Shown: positions 18,992 through 29,287 of the stretch, in pieces
Layout of the letters: each line of letters starts with the position of its first letter
Numbering within the stretch: position 1 is the stretch's first letter
Program-made: the position numbers and the translations under genes
The notes under the pieces: generated by a model
What the model was told of the DNA's origin: nothing
The model's input: the letters and a program-made list of their open reading frames with translations, nothing else
Database searches by the model: none
Assembly: GCF_000002875.2 (NCBI RefSeq)
Contig: NC_009410.2
Span: 310,001-374,000, forward strand
DNA: 64,000 bases
Direction: 5' to 3'
From: Leishmania infantum JPCM5
Taxonomy: Eukaryota > Euglenozoa > Kinetoplastea > Trypanosomatida > Trypanosomatidae

Positions 18992-19856
18992 GGATGCCTG
19001 AGAGAGTTTGCGCGTGTGCGTGCCCCGTCAGTGCTGAGCGGGTGGCGCCGCCAACGGCGGTTTGCCGCCGCGGCGCGGCACGCACCCATTGGCGGGCATA
19101 AGACCGAGTGGGAGACATCCAAGAGCACCTTGATGTATGATGGAGTCGACACGTCTGACGTGACGCCGAAACGAACGTGATTGTATTCCTCGAATGCCAT
19201 CGTCCCATATCACCCTCCGCGCTCTACTCCTGACCCTCTCCACTCAGTTCACAAGCTCGTGTAGACTTGACTGCCGGCAGCGCTCCGCGTACACAGCGAG
19301 GCAGATGGAGGAAGGAAGGGAGCGCCAAGAAGGCAAAGAGCAGGCCAGTGGTGCTGCTGCTGCCGCTGTGGAACGCGGCTCTGTGGTGCGCGCGTAGGTC
19401 TACTCCGCCTGTCTCTGTACGTCTCTGTGCGTATGCGCTTCGTCTCCTCTGCTTTTCCTTGCTCTGAATCCTGCCCTGATACCCCATCCTCTCCCCTCGT
19501 CTTTCGTCTTCGCTTCCTCTGGTGCCCCCCCTCTCCTCCTCCTCGTCCGCTAGGACTGGCGTAGGTGTGCGCGTGCGTGCATGAATACACCTTTCGAGGT
19601 CGATCTATACAACTGCTCTCTCGCTCGCTCAACGCGCGGCAAAGGTCTCGCTCCCAGAAACGTGCACGGACACATGCTCACGAAACGACTAAGGCACCCT
19701 CCCAACCCAAAGGCCCACTCCCTCCCCCTCTCTTTCTTTCTCTCTCTGCCTGCCTCTCTCACATTCCCCATTCATGTGCCTGCGCGGGTGCGTCAGTGTC
19801 TGCGTCGCTCCACCCCTCCACCTCCTTTCCTGAGGTCTGCGTGCCACAACGTCTGA
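18992..19856 (+). other. Intergenic spacer upstream of the 2025-residue unknown
   Basis: No gene seen. The first 200 bases are mixed in composition, and the rest is increasingly pyrimidine-rich (19480-19545, 19720-19765, 19808-19830). Confidence 0.7.
19833..19834 (+). promoter_or_regulatory. Predicted spliced-leader acceptor for the 2025-residue unknown
   Basis: The AG ends the C/T tract at 19808-19831 and lies 23 bases before the ATG. Another AG at 19795-19796, after an earlier tract, is a second candidate. Confidence 0.45.
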
Positions 19857-22800
19857 ATGCATTCGCCACGTCGTGGCCATGCGCTCCCCCGCCTATTCGG
19901 AGTTCCTGCCTGCACCACCGCCAGCTCACCCTCGAGCACCTCGATAGAGCCGTCGTGCTCGGACACCCAACAGCACCATTCAAGGCCTCTGCGCCAGCAC
20001 CATGTGAGCGCAGGCAAGCACGACCGCGATGAGGGGCCGCCCTCCTCCACACCTGTCGCGCTCCTCCGCCGCCAAGACTCCAGCACCGCGTCGGCCCCGC
20101 CACGGCAGAAAAATTCGCCACACGCCCTCTGGCGAGCACGAGCGCCGCGCCAGATGCCAGCGGCCGCCGCTTCCCTTCTCCCCTGCATCTCCTCAGCGTC
20201 GCCCCTGGCCCCGTCGACGTCCTCACACCTGCAGCGGCCGTTCGGCGGACCTCGCGCGGTTCCACCCAGCAGCGGCGGTGGTGCAGCTGGAGCCGCCTTA
20301 CGTGGTAGCACAACCGTGCACGGCCAGAGAAACGACGACAACGCGGACGAAACAAGCAATCACTACGATGGGGAGTACGACCGACTAGTCTTCTCTCCTA
20401 TCCACCCGAACCGCGCCGGTCTTGTTGCTTCGCTCGACATTTCCACCGAGGACCGGGGCGACGGCGCGGATAGCACCGTCGCCCCGGACTCGCTAGTGTT
20501 GGAGAATTCGGAGCATCGCTACTCGGAGTCGTTCTCGCTGGGCAGCCCGAGAGACCCGCCATCGCGCGGCTTCATTACCGCCTCGCAAGCCGCCGCTGCG
20601 CTCGAGCGCCTTCCAGAGCTCTCCATCTCTCCGCGAAGGTCAGCGGCGTCTTCGGCCGTCACGGCTCCCATCTCTGCACAGGCGGCCGCTGTCTTGACTT
20701 TCTCATCGTCTTGCCGACCGTGCAGTAAAACGGCTACTCTGCCGACGGCTGATGCAGTGGCCCTGCAGCCGGATGCGTGGTGGTCGACACTGGATGGGAC
20801 GCTCTCGGCCACCAGCACACTCCTCAACGATGGATCGCAGCGAATCCACCACGTCGCGAAGACACCGCCGCCCGCCTCGTTGCATCCCCTTTTAGCTCCC
20901 AGCCTGAACGACACGCTGGGTCGAGCAGACCGCGCCGCCATTGTGCTGTCCATGCGTCTTTCTCATCAAGCTAGCTCGGCGACGGGGGAGACCGTTGCGC
21001 CAGGGGTCTTCAGAGCCAAGGACGGCAGCGCTGGTTCGGGCGGGAGCAGCGCTGGCAGAAGCACGAAAAGCGAGGAAGCGACGGCAGCGGCGGTCGCCGC
21101 CCTCGCGATGCGGCTGTCGCGCGCCACTGCGGGCGGTTCGCTAGCCGGAGGCCTCAGCGGGGCTGCGAGCACGAGGCTGTCCGACGCGTCGCGCGGCAGC
21201 GTTGTACAGAACACGCTTCAGGGGCTGCGCGACGCGTTACGGCTTACTCAGTCGTCAGCGGAGGAGCTAGACATTTCTGCCCCTCATATCGCATCGCGCT
21301 GGCTGGATGCGCCAGAGGAAGGCCATGAACCACTTTCCTCCTCGGACGTGCGAAGCAAACCGGCACCAACACGAACCACTCGCGCCTCGCGTGCGCATCG
21401 GCAGGCTGCCGAGGAAGTCGCTCACCCACACGGCGCTCAAGAGGGCGGCGCCGGGGTCATCAAGAGAGGTGGCGGTACGCAGCGCGGCCGCGGCGCATCG
21501 ATGCGCACCTACGTCGACGACACAGATTGTGCACCTGCGCCGGCGGCGGCGTTGCTGCCCTCAGCGCGTGCGCTCTCGCAGTCAGCTCCGCTTCTCGAGG
21601 GTGCCGCTGAGGGTCGCGTGGGTGCGGTGATGCAAGGCCTGCATCCAGCATCATTTGTCACCGACACCAGAGCTCACAATACCCGAACGTCCTCCGTGGG
21701 CTTTACGACGGACTCGAACGCCGGTGCTCGTGAAGGGGCAGGAGCGCGCACTGGCGACCAGGACGGCTGCGCGAGGGCGGCATCACATGCATTGTCTCCT
21801 CCATCGCACCCGCATGCCGTCGCCGACATTGCCGTTGTGGCCGAGTTGCCACGATCGTGTCCATGGCAGCAGGAGTGTCTCACACTGGAGACGATGAAGA
21901 GACGGTACGGAGCGCAGAGCGCTGTACACACGCGTCGACGAAGTCAGTGCAATCACAACCACCGTCGCTCCGAGGGGCCGCCCGCCGCGGATCACTCGCC
22001 ACGCAGCAGCTACGCTGAGGCTCTGGCCCTCTTGGCGTCCCCAGTTGCCTCCTCTGTGCCCACCTCAGACTTCTCCGTCGCCTCGTTAACTAGCTCCATC
22101 TTCAGGCGAGAGCTTGGAGAAGGTGAGGCAGCTCGCCACATGCTTGCGAAGCATCGATGGCGGCTGGCCTCGCCGCGCGAGGCGGTGAGTAGCGCTTCTG
22201 GCCATGCCGCGCAACGATCGCCATTGCGGAGCCGACGCGGCACCGGTGCCACTCAAGTCCATCTGCCATACAGCACGACGAGCAAGGAGGCGGCGGCAAA
22301 GGCGTACTGGGAAGAGCAGCTGCGGCTGTACAGCAGTCACCTCGCCACTCCGTCCACGCTGCTTAGCAATGAGTCTTTCGCAGCGGAGCAGGGCCTGATA
22401 GACGTGGATAGCCTCTTCCGGGACACACAGCGCCACACAGCCGGCGCCAGCATGAGTCTCGTGCGCTGTGCGGCGGCATCCGGCGCTGGGGCCGCCAGTT
22501 CTAGCGTCAGTGGTGCTGCAGCAACGACGAGGAAGGTGCCAGCGTCAAAGCCTGTCGCAGAGACGGCTCCCCGCCTCAACGCTCTTGATCGTGCTCTGCA
22601 AGCCCGAGCAGCGCTTCTGCGCCGGCACGTCCAGGAGAGACCGGCGTGGAAGCGGCAGCTGCACCAGGTTCGCCAGTGGTGCGACCGCACCCAGGTAATG
22701 GTGCGCTTCGACAATGGTGTCTGCGTTGAACAGATGGCCGCAGGACCGTCGCACCGAACGGTTGCGCGGCAGCACCAACGACAAAGCCAGCAGCGTGCGA

Positions 22801-25800
22801 TGAAGGTGGGCAGCTGGACGGGTTCGATGGACGCGCAAGTGGGCTCTGGGACCTCCGGTGTGGACCTGGGCGATGACGCTGGGTGGCAGCACTTCGTCTA
22901 CGCAGACGACCCCACGACAGCCCACGACGCTGTGATGAAGCAGGCAGCCGAGGAGGAGTATGAGGTGCAGCGGCAGAACGTTCTGCAGCAGTACCGGGAG
23001 AGACGACACTTGTCTTTGCTCGTGGAGTCCTCCATGGGCGGCCCCCGCGGTGGTCCGGTGGCATCGCCTGAGCAGAGCGTTGAATCTGGCAGAGCGGCGG
23101 CACATGCAACTTGCCGGGGGTCGTTCGGCCATCACGCAGAGAGCCGCCGCGCTGCACAGAAGCTGTCCCCGCGTACCGCGGATGCCGGCAGGGAGCGCTT
23201 GAGAATCATGTCACCGCTGAACGGACTGGGCACGAAGCCGGAACTTCTGCCGGAGCACCAGCGCAGCAGCCAGCTCGCCATGTCGGCCACGGATGATCTG
23301 GCTTCCAAAGAGGCCAGCGCGACCCTCGGTCATGTGTCGCCATCATCGATCCAACAGCCGCTGGTGCCGATACACGCAAATTTGTGCGCGCGTTTGGAGA
23401 CGTGGGGCACAGACATTGCGGACGACGAGGAGGCGCTGCCATGCGGAGGCAGCACCGCCGAAGACACTACAGATCGTCCTCCAGCCGCTGCTGCTGGGGC
23501 TGCTTGTGATGGCTACGCATTGCCACCTGCGTGGCAAGGAGCATGGAGAGGCAGCCTGCCGCCTCGGAGACGCTCTACGCTCCTCTCTGATCACTCCGAG
23601 GAATCTGTTCGCAGCCGATTGGTAGCGGATGTCATGGGTGAGCCGAAGATTTCGGTGCAGGGGACGACCGAACGACGCAACTTCGCTTCCCCACTCGTCC
23701 ACCTGCAGCGAACCTCGCTGAGCCAAAGCGGGCCGGCTACTTTGACGGGGGCAGAGCGTGACCTCTTGAGCTTCGTGCTGACATGTGCCAGCGGCGGCGG
23801 CGATGCTGAGCACCTTTCGGTTCTTCTTTCGCTATGCCACGGTCATGGCAGGAAAAGCACCGCCGTGGAGTGTCGCCTCCACAGCACTGCTAGCGCAGCC
23901 GGGCTTGCTGGCACACAGCTGCCGCCGGCGCTGGTCGCCTTGCGCACGATGCTGGACCAGTGGTCCCAAGCGCCCATTTGCGATGGCGCCGCTCTCGATG
24001 CTGCTGTGGCGCAGGAGAGTGCCGGCTGCGGTGCCGTGGCGACAAGGGAGCGGCATGTTTCTGCTAAGGAGCTGCCTTTCTCAGCTCCGTGTGACCTCGA
24101 AGAGGCGGTGATCATGCAAGAGGCTGCAGGTGTCCGCCGTGGCGCGGTCGCTGACGCAGGCTCCCCGAGAGTCGATCACGAGTTGGGGAAGGCAAAAGGG
24201 CCAGCGACGGCGCCGACTTCGGAGAGCACACCCCCTCCCTCATGGAACGCGTTGGTCACCGCACTGCTCAGCGGCTACAGCGCCTTGGACCTGAGCTTCC
24301 TCCGGCAGCTGCACCTGCTCTTGTGGGAGTACAAGGCGAAGGAACATGGGGGCATGCGCATCACAGCGTCAGACGCCCCGGAAGGTGTTGTAACATCAAC
24401 TCTGCCGCCACCGCCGCCGCCGCCGCCGCCGATCTCCACACCACACCGATCACAGGGAGCTCCACCTGCTGTGCTCCCGCTCGCGCTGCATCTCTCCGTC
24501 GTGCAGGAGGCGAGGATGACGGCTAGCACCAATTTGAGGAGCTCCGACAGCAGTCTCCGTATATTGTCCACTGTGGTGGTGGATGCTGCGGACTTGCTCG
24601 ATGCGATTGCAGCCACGGCGCTGCTTCGCTGGCTGTGCGACGCCAGCCGCCAAAGCCCCACGAGCAGCTGGGCAGAGCTGGTAGCGCGCCTACCCGAAAC
24701 GTGCGCACAGGATTGGCAGAATGCACTTGCGCGGTGTATCGAGGTCGCATCCTCAGGCGCACATTCTCATGAGAACGTCTCGGCGCGCGTCTCGTTTGTG
24801 TCAAGCGAGTCGCTGCGATCGCGCGCATCCCTCCGCGCTGGGCTGACCGCGGCCACAGCCCCCTCATCGTACGCTGGCAAGCTCGAGTCTTTTCTATGCG
24901 ATACCGCATCTGCCCTTGAGAGCGCCGCGTGGCGACAGCACCGGCTTCACAGCGTGCTGCACCGCGCGAGTTTGCACGCCGAACAGGACCGAAGGACTGC
25001 GATCAGCTCTGCTGCTACTGGCGCGGCCGCCGTCGCCTCACTCGCGGTCGACAATACTTTCGGCGCCGTGTCTGCGGCCTTCCCCTGTGTGGGTGACACC
25101 CCGTACCTTCCCGGGGATGAGGCACGCGCTCGCTACCCGCTGGACATGCGCAACCTGTACTTGCTGTCTGCACTGGCAGTTGAGGACGTCGACGCGCGCA
25201 TCGTACCACAGTTGCGTGAGGCGAGGGTACAGTACGCAGATGCTCTGCGAGCTGCAGCAGACGCGGCGACTTTGGTCAGCGCGCCTTTCAACCCGTCCGT
25301 GCCAAACGTGTCTTCGATGGCCTTCTCGAGGCCGACGGCTTCTCTGCCACTGGCGCTTCAGCAGCGCGTGCATCTTGATAGACTGTTCCAGATCGAGCAG
25401 CGCTTCTTCAGCTTCTTGTGGACGCTATGGAACTCGGAGCAGTCCGTTTTCGCCTTCAATCAGCACGTAGCCCCATTCAACGCCTTCACGGCGGCGGAGC
25501 AGCGCTGCTGGGGGCCACTCTACCGGAGCTCGCTGAAGGTGGCCTACTTTGTGTGTGAAGAGCTGGCCGAGAAAGGGATGGAAAATGTGTCAGCGGAGCT
25601 TCTGCCATTTGTGTCGATCGTCGCCGCCTTCGCAGGGTGCCGGGGCGGCCATCGCGAGCTCTTGTCGAAGCTGAAGACAATCATGCTCGAGCTGACGGAG
25701 CGGGCAAAGAAGGTGCAGGTGCCGCTGGAGTCTTTGTCGTGGCAGGGTAAACGGTCGCAGGTGCTTGAGGAGGCCATCGCAGCCTCCAAGGTCGCGTCTA

Positions 25801-25934
25801 GACGTGCGGGAGCTGTGGTCTCCTGTCTCACCACCGAGGCGGACGTCGTGAGCCTCCCGCTGGCGGAGCTGGCAACGCCCGCGCTGCGCCTTATCCATGT
25901 CCTGCCGCTTTCTCCGCCACCGCATGACTTGTGA
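19857..25934 (+). CDS. Giant low-complexity protein of unknown function (2025 residues)
   Basis: I do not recognise this protein. One frame stays open for over 6 kb with strongly coding-like base use, so it is real. Residues 1 to about 1450 are mostly Ala/Ser/Arg/Thr-rich and predicted disordered, with short ordered islands such as EAAAKAYWEEQLRLYSSHLA (about residues 805-825), a basic helix with LHQVRQWCDRTQVMVRFDNG (about 935-955) and an acidic/Gln stretch with EEEYEVQRQNVLQQYRERR (about 1035). A run of nine prolines at 24404-24430 could bind SH3/WW/profilin-type domains. The last 350 residues look folded and helical, with YPLDMRNLYLLSALAVEDVD and HLDRLFQIEQRFFSFLWTLW. The N-terminal 100 residues could be untranslated if a later ATG is used. 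A cytoskeletal or flagellar scaffold is possible but unproven. Confidence 0.78.
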   Translation: MHSPRRGHALPRLFGVPACTTASSPSSTSIEPSCSDTQQHHSRPLRQHHVSAGKHDRDEGPPSSTPVALLRRQDSSTASAPPRQKNSPHALWRARAPRQMPAAAASLLPCISSASPLAPSTSSHLQRPFGGPRAVPPSSGGGAAGAALRGSTTVHGQRNDDNADETSNHYDGEYDRLVFSPIHPNRAGLVASLDISTEDRGDGADSTVAPDSLVLENSEHRYSESFSLGSPRDPPSRGFITASQAAAALERLPELSISPRRSAASSAVTAPISAQAAAVLTFSSSCRPCSKTATLPTADAVALQPDAWWSTLDGTLSATSTLLNDGSQRIHHVAKTPPPASLHPLLAPSLNDTLGRADRAAIVLSMRLSHQASSATGETVAPGVFRAKDGSAGSGGSSAGRSTKSEEATAAAVAALAMRLSRATAGGSLAGGLSGAASTRLSDASRGSVVQNTLQGLRDALRLTQSSAEELDISAPHIASRWLDAPEEGHEPLSSSDVRSKPAPTRTTRASRAHRQAAEEVAHPHGAQEGGAGVIKRGGGTQRGRGASMRTYVDDTDCAPAPAAALLPSARALSQSAPLLEGAAEGRVGAVMQGLHPASFVTDTRAHNTRTSSVGFTTDSNAGAREGAGARTGDQDGCARAASHALSPPSHPHAVADIAVVAELPRSCPWQQECLTLETMKRRYGAQSAVHTRRRSQCNHNHRRSEGPPAADHSPRSSYAEALALLASPVASSVPTSDFSVASLTSSIFRRELGEGEAARHMLAKHRWRLASPREAVSSASGHAAQRSPLRSRRGTGATQVHLPYSTTSKEAAAKAYWEEQLRLYSSHLATPSTLLSNESFAAEQGLIDVDSLFRDTQRHTAGASMSLVRCAAASGAGAASSSVSGAAATTRKVPASKPVAETAPRLNALDRALQARAALLRRHVQERPAWKRQLHQVRQWCDRTQVMVRFDNGVCVEQMAAGPSHRTVARQHQRQSQQRAMKVGSWTGSMDAQVGSGTSGVDLGDDAGWQHFVYADDPTTAHDAVMKQAAEEEYEVQRQNVLQQYRERRHLSLLVESSMGGPRGGPVASPEQSVESGRAAAHATCRGSFGHHAESRRAAQKLSPRTADAGRERLRIMSPLNGLGTKPELLPEHQRSSQLAMSATDDLASKEASATLGHVSPSSIQQPLVPIHANLCARLETWGTDIADDEEALPCGGSTAEDTTDRPPAAAAGAACDGYALPPAWQGAWRGSLPPRRRSTLLSDHSEESVRSRLVADVMGEPKISVQGTTERRNFASPLVHLQRTSLSQSGPATLTGAERDLLSFVLTCASGGGDAEHLSVLLSLCHGHGRKSTAVECRLHSTASAAGLAGTQLPPALVALRTMLDQWSQAPICDGAALDAAVAQESAGCGAVATRERHVSAKELPFSAPCDLEEAVIMQEAAGVRRGAVADAGSPRVDHELGKAKGPATAPTSESTPPPSWNALVTALLSGYSALDLSFLRQLHLLLWEYKAKEHGGMRITASDAPEGVVTSTLPPPPPPPPPISTPHRSQGAPPAVLPLALHLSVVQEARMTASTNLRSSDSSLRILSTVVVDAADLLDAIAATALLRWLCDASRQSPTSSWAELVARLPETCAQDWQNALARCIEVASSGAHSHENVSARVSFVSSESLRSRASLRAGLTAATAPSSYAGKLESFLCDTASALESAAWRQHRLHSVLHRASLHAEQDRRTAISSAATGAAAVASLAVDNTFGAVSAAFPCVGDTPYLPGDEARARYPLDMRNLYLLSALAVEDVDARIVPQLREARVQYADALRAAADAATLVSAPFNPSVPNVSSMAFSRPTASLPLALQQRVHLDRLFQIEQRFFSFLWTLWNSEQSVFAFNQHVAPFNAFTAAEQRCWGPLYRSSLKVAYFVCEELAEKGMENVSAELLPFVSIVAAFAGCRGGHRELLSKLKTIMLELTERAKKVQVPLESLSWQGKRSQVLEEAIAASKVASRRAGAVVSCLTTEADVVSLPLAELATPALRLIHVLPLSPPPHDL
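24404..24430 (+). repeat. CCG repeat coding for nine consecutive prolines
   Basis: Nine proline codons (CCG with one CCA) lie within the 2025-residue protein, just before its ordered C-terminal part. Confidence 0.9.
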
Positions 25935-26644
25935 GGAGGACGTCGAAGGTGCCGTGATGGACGAAGCGACATTTCCCAGCTGCGGGGTGCGTGTCTGGCC
26001 GGGGTGACCCAGCGTGGATGGTGGGCAGAACGCTCCCCCTCCCACCCTCCACGTCCTCTCCCTTCCCTCTTTCGAATGATGAGCGCCGTAACGCGGGCTC
26101 CCCGGCCGACTTGATGACACCGCCAACTTGTCGTTTCGTGTTGGGCCGCCCCACTGCCCACCACGCCAGTCTTTTATGTATACTAGAGCCGGCAAAGGAA
26201 GTGTGCTGCCTTTCTCTGTGCTTCGTCAGTGCCCGCGCTCCGTCTCCTCGGACGCCCCTCCTCCACCTGCCCCAACTACCCTACCCACTCACGTACTCTT
26301 GCTCTATGCATGTGCGCATGCGTGTCTTCCTCGGTTTATGGTGCTGTGCGTCAAACCGCTGTGCGTGATGCCTCCCGGCAACCCCCCCTCCTCTACCCCT
26401 TTTCACCTCCCCGCCGTCGCAGGAGGGACGCGCCGGCGCACAAGCTCGCATCTCTGACCGCTGTCACCCCTTTCCATATCGTCTCCCCCTCCCTTCCTCT
26501 TGCTGCGGCTCTCTTCAGCTGTTTGTTTGTGGGCACTCGTAGCACGCCCGCCACAAGGTACGTACATCCGCAACGGGAAAGCGCGAGAGACTTGTCGGAT
26601 CACGCTCCGACTCCTCCTCCCCCCTCTCTGTACAAAGGCACCAC
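25935..26644 (+). other. Intergenic spacer upstream of the zinc-finger/NYN-like gene
   Basis: No gene seen. Pyrimidine-rich blocks lie at 26030-26070, 26380-26420, 26480-26520 and 26608-26629. Confidence 0.7.
26636..26637 (+). promoter_or_regulatory. Predicted spliced-leader acceptor for the zinc-finger/NYN-like gene
   Basis: First AG after the C/T tract at 26608-26629. It leaves only 8 bases before the ATG at 26645. If an AG further down (around 26700) is used, translation would begin at 26723. Confidence 0.45.
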
Positions 26645-28144
26645 ATGCGCAGCAGCTGCAGCACATCAAGGCATGCCCGCGTCTTTCAGACGTCGACTTG
26701 GCCGATAGTGACACACGCGCCGATGCCGCTTCGTCTCAGAGTGGGACAGCTGCTTGTGTGCGCCACGGCGGAGGCGAGGAGGTGCGTATCGACTACCTCA
26801 TCATCATCTTCTGTGAGACCTTTCGCGGAACACCTTGTCGCAGAAAAGACGCGCCTGATGGCGGAGAGGGCTAACGCGCGTGCGGACAACGTGAGCCGTC
26901 TGCGAGCGCTCTTGCAGTCATGCCCGGCCCACGAGCGCCGGAAACTGTTTCCGAAGCCCCATCCTCACCCCCGCCGCGACGTGTGGCCGCCCGCCACACC
27001 GGTCGATCCACCGTCGCGGTACCCCAGCGCCAGCGCACGGATCAAGAAGTCAGCCGCATCGGACACGTATCGCTTCCGTAGCAGTGCAGTGATAGAGTCG
27101 GTCCAGCAGGGTGCCAGTCGTCGTGCAGCCGCTGACACACAAGACGCCACTGACGAGTGCAGTGCGAAAGGGCCGCAGGAGAAGGGTTACTATGACTCGC
27201 CATGCTGGTACAGCGCACCACCTGGGACGTGGATGGATGCTACGTACTTTATTGCCCACCAGAGCAACCGCTGGAATTCACTCTTCCATGACCTGTATTA
27301 CATCCGTAACGAACCAACGGCGCCTCTGCTGCGTTGCCCAGCGTGTGTGGGGCAGCGACTACGCGACGGCGTGGCGGCACAGCCTCGGTCAGAGTCCGCC
27401 AGCTTGTCTGCGCCTTGTGCAGCCGCGGAGGTTCCGCCGGCGTCATCGTCGTCGCCGCTTTGGATGGCTCCGGCGGAGCTGCATCGGCATCTGAGTTTCA
27501 TCCACGCCGGCGAGCTTTTCACGCCACACGAGCTCAAGTTGTACAACGCACAGGTGCTTCATGAGCTGCGGTACAGCTGCGGTCTTGCGCCGGCTCCCAC
27601 GCCTGCTGACGGTGAAATCGGCACCGGCGTAGCGCCGGGTGTACGTAAGACGCAGCCTGCTCGCGTCATCCTCGTCGCTGACGTAGCCAACATCGAGCTC
27701 GGTTCCCCCGGTGAGCTGCTGGAGATGCTTCTCTCACCGAAGCTGCTGCGCGTCTTCTCCGACTTTCCTGTGGCTTTCTGCGCCACGCACGAGCTCTTCG
27801 TGCCCGTGATCTCGAAGACGCTCCACACCCTGTACCAGCTGGCCCGCCTTCACCCAGCGTCTACCCTGCACGTCTTCTTTGCGAACACGTCCCTAGAATC
27901 GGGCGATCTGTTGACCTCCTCATACCTGAACGATCTCCTCCTCGCAAGCCCACGCTGCGCCGTTCCACCGGTGGTGTTGCTGACGGCTGACCTGCAGCAG
28001 CAGCGGGCCTTGCAGGAGGTGCACGGGGCACCGGCGCACGGTATCGGCAATGGCGGGCACGTACGCTGGGTGAAGCCTCTCACAGCAGCGCAGCTGGTGT
28101 TTGACCTGTACGCCGCCCTCGAGAGTTCGCAGTCCCTCATGTGA
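26645..28144 (+). CDS. Putative mitochondrial zinc-finger and NYN/PIN-like nuclease-fold protein
   Basis: Protein of 499 residues. The N-terminus is Arg/Ser/Thr-rich without acids for about 40 residues, a good mitochondrial presequence; the ATG at 26723 (MPLRLRVGQ) is an alternative that keeps this character. The middle has an aromatic block (YYDSPCWYSAPPGTWMDATY). A possible C2H2 finger has Cys231 and Cys234 (RCPACVGQ) and His280/282/287 (LHRHLSFIH), with an unusually long loop. Residues of about 335-495 look like a Rossmann-type NYN/PIN domain: VILVADVANIELG with a leading acidic residue, an alternating helix-strand pattern with LHVFFANTSLESGD, then VVLLTADLQQQRALQEVHG, GHVRWVKP and a final helix. 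In PIN/NYN enzymes such acids bind metal to cut RNA. A role in kinetoplast RNA processing would fit but is inference. The family call is moderate. Confidence 0.68.
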   Translation: MRSSCSTSRHARVFQTSTWPIVTHAPMPLRLRVGQLLVCATAEARRCVSTTSSSSSVRPFAEHLVAEKTRLMAERANARADNVSRLRALLQSCPAHERRKLFPKPHPHPRRDVWPPATPVDPPSRYPSASARIKKSAASDTYRFRSSAVIESVQQGASRRAAADTQDATDECSAKGPQEKGYYDSPCWYSAPPGTWMDATYFIAHQSNRWNSLFHDLYYIRNEPTAPLLRCPACVGQRLRDGVAAQPRSESASLSAPCAAAEVPPASSSSPLWMAPAELHRHLSFIHAGELFTPHELKLYNAQVLHELRYSCGLAPAPTPADGEIGTGVAPGVRKTQPARVILVADVANIELGSPGELLEMLLSPKLLRVFSDFPVAFCATHELFVPVISKTLHTLYQLARLHPASTLHVFFANTSLESGDLLTSSYLNDLLLASPRCAVPPVVLLTADLQQQRALQEVHGAPAHGIGNGGHVRWVKPLTAAQLVFDLYAALESSQSLM

Positions 28145-28906
28145 GCTAGTACGGGGGCTGGAAAGCAAATGGAGAGGGGAGAGCGGGCGGAGGGTGCGGG
28201 GGGTGCGCCATCTCCGACTGCTGAACTGCGAAGACAGGTGATGAAGTCCCCCCGGTGGAGGCCAGCGCACGCATGCCACCTACTTGTCTGAGCAGCGGCA
28301 CCGACTCCCGGTTCTCTTCTTCCGCCCTTGTGCGTCTCTGTATGTGAGCATCTCTCTCTTCCCGGCCAGAGTACCATACTGCGAACTTCCACCCGCCCAC
28401 CCACCCCGTCATTCAGAGCCCCTCTCTCCCTCCACACGGCACCTCCACAGAATCCCATCGCCGCTGTCGACGTTGTTGCATGCGTGGACTACGCGCTTTC
28501 TTCAGGGGGATGCTCAACCCCGCTCTTCCCCCTCCCTGCCTCTCTGCCGAAGCACCCCAGCCGCAGTCGCTGAGACGGGCTCAAGCGCACACACGGGCCG
28601 TGCGATGAGGACGCGCTTTCTTGCCCCTCCCCTGCCCGCACCCATCCCCCTTCCTATGTGCTAATTCTCCATCTATGTCTCTGTCTGTCTCTGCTTCCCC
28701 TCTCCTCCCCTCCCCGTGCCTTCCGCTGTCGTCGTTGTCGTTCCCCCTCTTTTCGCCTCTGCTCCATCGTCTTTGCGCCGCCCTCACCGTCCTAAAGACC
28801 CTACACCACACGCGCCTCAGGCCCACTCCACTTCGGTGAACTCCGCCCGCTTTCCCGCCCCTCTACTCGTGCGACTTTCTTGACATTGCAAGGGCGATTT
28901 GCCGTC
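28145..28906 (+). other. Intergenic spacer upstream of the small membrane-protein gene
   Basis: No gene seen. The stretch is pyrimidine-rich almost throughout 28330-28890, with dense blocks at 28620-28660 and 28680-28760. Confidence 0.7.
28891..28892 (+). promoter_or_regulatory. Predicted spliced-leader acceptor for the small membrane-protein gene
   Basis: The sequence CATTGCAAG closes a C/T-rich stretch (28840-28880), leaving a leader of 14 bases before the ATG at 28907. The acceptor of the RRM gene at 15622 has the same CATTGCAAG context. Confidence 0.55.
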
Positions 28907-29287
28907 ATGCTGCGCCGCACTCAAGCTTCTCTCTTCCGACGCACGCCGGTGCGCCTCAGCGGCGGCGAGCTCTACCATCCGCCCAAACTGGAGGACATCC
29001 CGCCATCCTCGGCCACGAAGGGCTTCTTCGGCGCCTACAACGGCGGCCTCGTCATGCTGCGCTTTATCGATCTGAAGTGGATGATGAACCGCGCCGTCGA
29101 ACTGGGCCGCGAGTATTACATCTCCGCCCCGACGCTGTACCTCTTTCTATGGATGTTCTGCTGGAAGGGCTTTGTGATCATGCGCTACGGCGATGGCAAC
29201 CCGCCGCGCCATGTAGACTGGAACACCGAGGAGGCCGGTTATCTGCCTCAGGGCTTCGAGCAGACGAAGGTCACCAAGGCGATTTAA
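28907..29287 (+). CDS. Small single-span protein, probably mitochondrial inner membrane
   Basis: Protein of 126 residues. The N-terminus (MLRRTQASLFRRTPVRL) is a classic Arg-rich amphipathic mitochondrial presequence. A short soluble part (YHPPKLEDIPPSSATKGFF) follows, then one aromatic-rich membrane span (about residues 75-100, containing APTLYLFLWMFCWKGFVIM) and a short polar tail (WNTEEAGYLPQGFEQTKVTK). Size and plan match the many lineage-specific accessory subunits of trypanosomatid cytochrome oxidase or ATP synthase; I cannot say which. The start follows directly from the SL acceptor 14 bases upstream. Confidence 0.8.
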   Translation: MLRRTQASLFRRTPVRLSGGELYHPPKLEDIPPSSATKGFFGAYNGGLVMLRFIDLKWMMNRAVELGREYYISAPTLYLFLWMFCWKGFVIMRYGDGNPPRHVDWNTEEAGYLPQGFEQTKVTKAI

